6,233 nt of DNA from Candidatus Borrarchaeota archaeon (GTDB taxonomy: Archaea > Asgardarchaeota > Sifarchaeia > Borrarchaeales > Borrarchaeaceae): positions 1 through 6,233 of the forward strand of contig JAEORY010000249.1 of NCBI GenBank assembly GCA_016840645.1, read 5' to 3'. The translations under genes were made by a program, and so were the position numbers. Each line of letters starts with the position of its first letter. Within the stretch, counting starts at the first letter, position 1. The notes beneath the pieces were generated by a model, which saw only the letters and a list, made by a program, of their open reading frames with translations, did not search any database and had not been told where the DNA came from. This document shows, one piece after another, positions 4,651 through 6,233 of the stretch.

Positions 4651-6233
4651 TCATTTGTATCGTAATAAACGCATCCCATTTAGGATAACAAGAAGCGCAC
4701 TTGCCTCATGTCCAAGAATACCACTCGCTAATTCAAGCACACCGAAGAGTGTAGCTATTAGCAAGGCAAAGACCATGACTAGGGCGAATACGATATTTTG
4801 GCGGATAATCGCATTGGTTTTTTTGCTTAATCCTATGGCATAGGGCACTTTAGAAACGTCATCTGACATTAAAGCAATATCTGCGGTTTCAATTGCTACG
4901 TCTGTACCAGCAGCACCCATTGCAATACCTATATCAGCTGCCGCAAGGGCAGGGGCATCATTAATTCCGTCACCAACCATTCCAACCACACGACCTTCTT
5001 CACGGAGTTGTTTCACATATGAAACCTTATCCTCAGGAAGTAAGTTAGCCTTAAAATTGTCAACTTCCATACATTTTGCGATTGTTTCTGCAGTTCTTTC
5101 ATTGTCGCCTGTAAGCATTAAGATTTGTTTGATACCTACTTTCTTTAGTTTGCTAAGTGCCTCTGGTGCTTCAGGTTTCAATAAATCTGCAACAGAAATA
5201 GCACCAATAATGCGATCATCTACGGCAACAGGAATAACGGTGTATCCTTTACTCTCAGCCTTTTCGAGATAATTTTCAACGTTTCTTGAAACAATTAATC
5301 CATTATTTTCAAGAAGTTTTCGCTTACCCATTATTACTTTTCTACCTTTGTATTCAGCAGTAACCCCGATACCACTAACTACAGACAATTTGTCTGGATC
5401 TGGGATAGTAATATTTTCTGATCTGACATACTCCACAATAGCTTTACCAATTTGATGTTCTGCCATCTTCTCGCCTATACCCGCCCAATATAAGATATCT
5501 TTTATGGGGACTTCGTCATAGAAGCTGTCAACTTCAAATACCTTAATTTTTCCGAGAGTAATTGTGCCCGTTTTATCGAATGCAATAGCGTCAAGTTTTC
5601 CTAAAGTTTCTAAAGAACGACCACCCTTGATTAAAACCCCTTTTCTTGCAGCATTACCAATTCCACTTACTATTGCCACAGGCGTAGATATAACAAGAGC
5701 ACAAGGACATGCAACTACTAATAAAGTGAGCGTCACAAGAAGATTTTGAGTGATTAAGAAGTTAGCTAAGGCAACTAAAAGCACAGCTGGCACATAATAT
5801 TTGTCAACCTGTTCAGCAAATGTTTGAAGTGGAGCTTTCTCAGTTTGTGCTTTTTCAACCATCTTGATAATTTTTGATAGTGTTGTATCTTCGCCTATCT
5901 TTGTTGTTTCTATCTCAATATAGCCATCAGTATTGATAGTGCCGCTAAAGACCTCGTCACCTACCGTTTTTTCAACAGGGAGAGATTCACCAGTGACAGA
6001 GGATTGATTAACAGCAGTAGAGCCTTTAGTAACCATACCATCAACAGGTATTTTTTCTCCAGCCTTTACAATGACAATTTCTCCTTTTTTAACCTCATCT
6101 GCAAAAACTTCGACCTCTGTTTCATATCTACGTACTCTAGCGACTTTTGGTTTAAGATCAATCAATTCACGGATAGCATTCCGAGTCTTTTCCATCGACA
6201 GGCTTTCCAGTAATGAGCCAAATAAGAAGAGAA
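4651..6233 (-). CDS. Heavy-metal-translocating P1B-type ATPase (N-terminus beyond window edge)
   Basis: This membrane pump exports transition-metal ions using ATP. The frame stays open to the right edge: twelve residues (LFLFGSLLESLS) precede the Met at 6195, continuing the family's FLF-x-LE-x-RS helix, so that Met is internal and the N-terminal metal-binding part and first helices are outside. Numbered from it (514 residues): actuator TGE (68-70), CPC (163-165) in the ion-path helix, phosphorylation DKTGT with D207 (207-211), ATP-binding AEHQIG (245-250), TGDN (362-365) and GDGINDAP (408-415). Two final helices follow at about 466-486 and 488-508. The family's invariant HP dipeptide reads H247-Q248. 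The last helices lack the Lys and Asp typical of Zn/Cd pumps and carry H496-E-A-S instead, and also lack copper-pump YN/MxxSS signatures; the metal is therefore uncertain (Zn, Co or Cd possible). It shares strand with the ZIP gene downstream, suggesting a metal-homeostasis locus. Confidence 0.95.
   Translation of the reverse strand, partial: LFLFGSLLESLSMEKTRNAIRELIDLKPKVARVRRYETEVEVFADEVKKGEIVIVKAGEKIPVDGMVTKGSTAVNQSSVTGESLPVEKTVGDEVFSGTINTDGYIEIETTKIGEDTTLSKIIKMVEKAQTEKAPLQTFAEQVDKYYVPAVLLVALANFLITQNLLVTLTLLVVACPCALVISTPVAIVSGIGNAARKGVLIKGGRSLETLGKLDAIAFDKTGTITLGKIKVFEVDSFYDEVPIKDILYWAGIGEKMAEHQIGKAIVEYVRSENITIPDPDKLSVVSGIGVTAEYKGRKVIMGKRKLLENNGLIVSRNVENYLEKAESKGYTVIPVAVDDRIIGAISVADLLKPEAPEALSKLKKVGIKQILMLTGDNERTAETIAKCMEVDNFKANLLPEDKVSYVKQLREEGRVVGMVGDGINDAPALAAADIGIAMGAAGTDVAIETADIALMSDDVSKVPYAIGLSKKTNAIIRQNIVFALVMVFALLIATLFGVLELASGILGHEASALLVILNGMRLLRYK

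Noticed and set aside
6193..6195. Met at 6195 as the start of the metal ATPase
   Set aside because: The frame is open for twelve more residues to the window edge and these match the family's conserved helix; a start here would remove the N-terminal transmembrane segments.

Overview
The window looks like a piece of an archaeal chromosome that is AT-rich. The archaeal signs are a class I (archaeal-type) CCA-adding enzyme, the archaea-specific pair UPF0200/UPF0201, and a single-domain AAA ATPase of a type known from methanogens and their relatives. I cannot fix the lineage from the sequence; an uncultured, non-halophilic archaeon (Thermoproteota/Bathyarchaeia-like, Asgard or a euryarchaeon) is compatible. 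There are seven protein genes, two of them cut by the window edges. I saw no tRNA, rRNA, CRISPR array, transposase or integrase.

Layout. Positions 1-1099, minus strand: an RNA 3'-end pair, thpR (RNA 2',3'-cyclic phosphodiesterase) followed after 30 bp by the CCA-adding tRNA nucleotidyltransferase, which runs off the left edge. Positions 1100-1340: a divergent intergenic region that carries a 16-bp exact direct repeat, each copy with a near-palindromic core. Positions 1341-2483, plus strand: the AAA ATPase. Positions 2610-3588, plus strand: a P-loop kinase-like protein (UPF0200) and an RNA-binding exosome-associated-type protein (UPF0201), 1 bp apart. Positions 3609-4361, minus strand: a ZIP-family metal transporter with a TTG start, convergent with UPF0201 and only 20 bp from it. 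Positions 4362-4650: an intergenic region with a two-tier stem-loop. Positions 4651-6233, minus strand: the C-terminal two thirds or more of a P1B-type heavy-metal ATPase, cut by the right edge.

How the genes work together. The left half is about RNA ends and nucleotide chemistry: tRNA CCA addition, cyclic-phosphate opening, an RNA-binding L5-like protein and a small P-loop kinase. The AAA ATPase, probably a protein-remodelling hexamer, lies between the two groups. The right half is a metal-homeostasis unit, with an ATPase and a ZIP transporter in the same orientation.

Most of the window is ordinary archaeal housekeeping, and I see no clearly new system. The points that stand out are in the details: an HQ instead of the HP dipeptide in the metal ATPase, a CPC/HEAS combination that lacks the usual zinc-ATPase Lys/Asp pair, a His in place of the pore-loop aromatic in the AAA protein, a Glu in place of the third catalytic Asp in the CCA enzyme, and the duplicated 16-bp element between the divergent genes.
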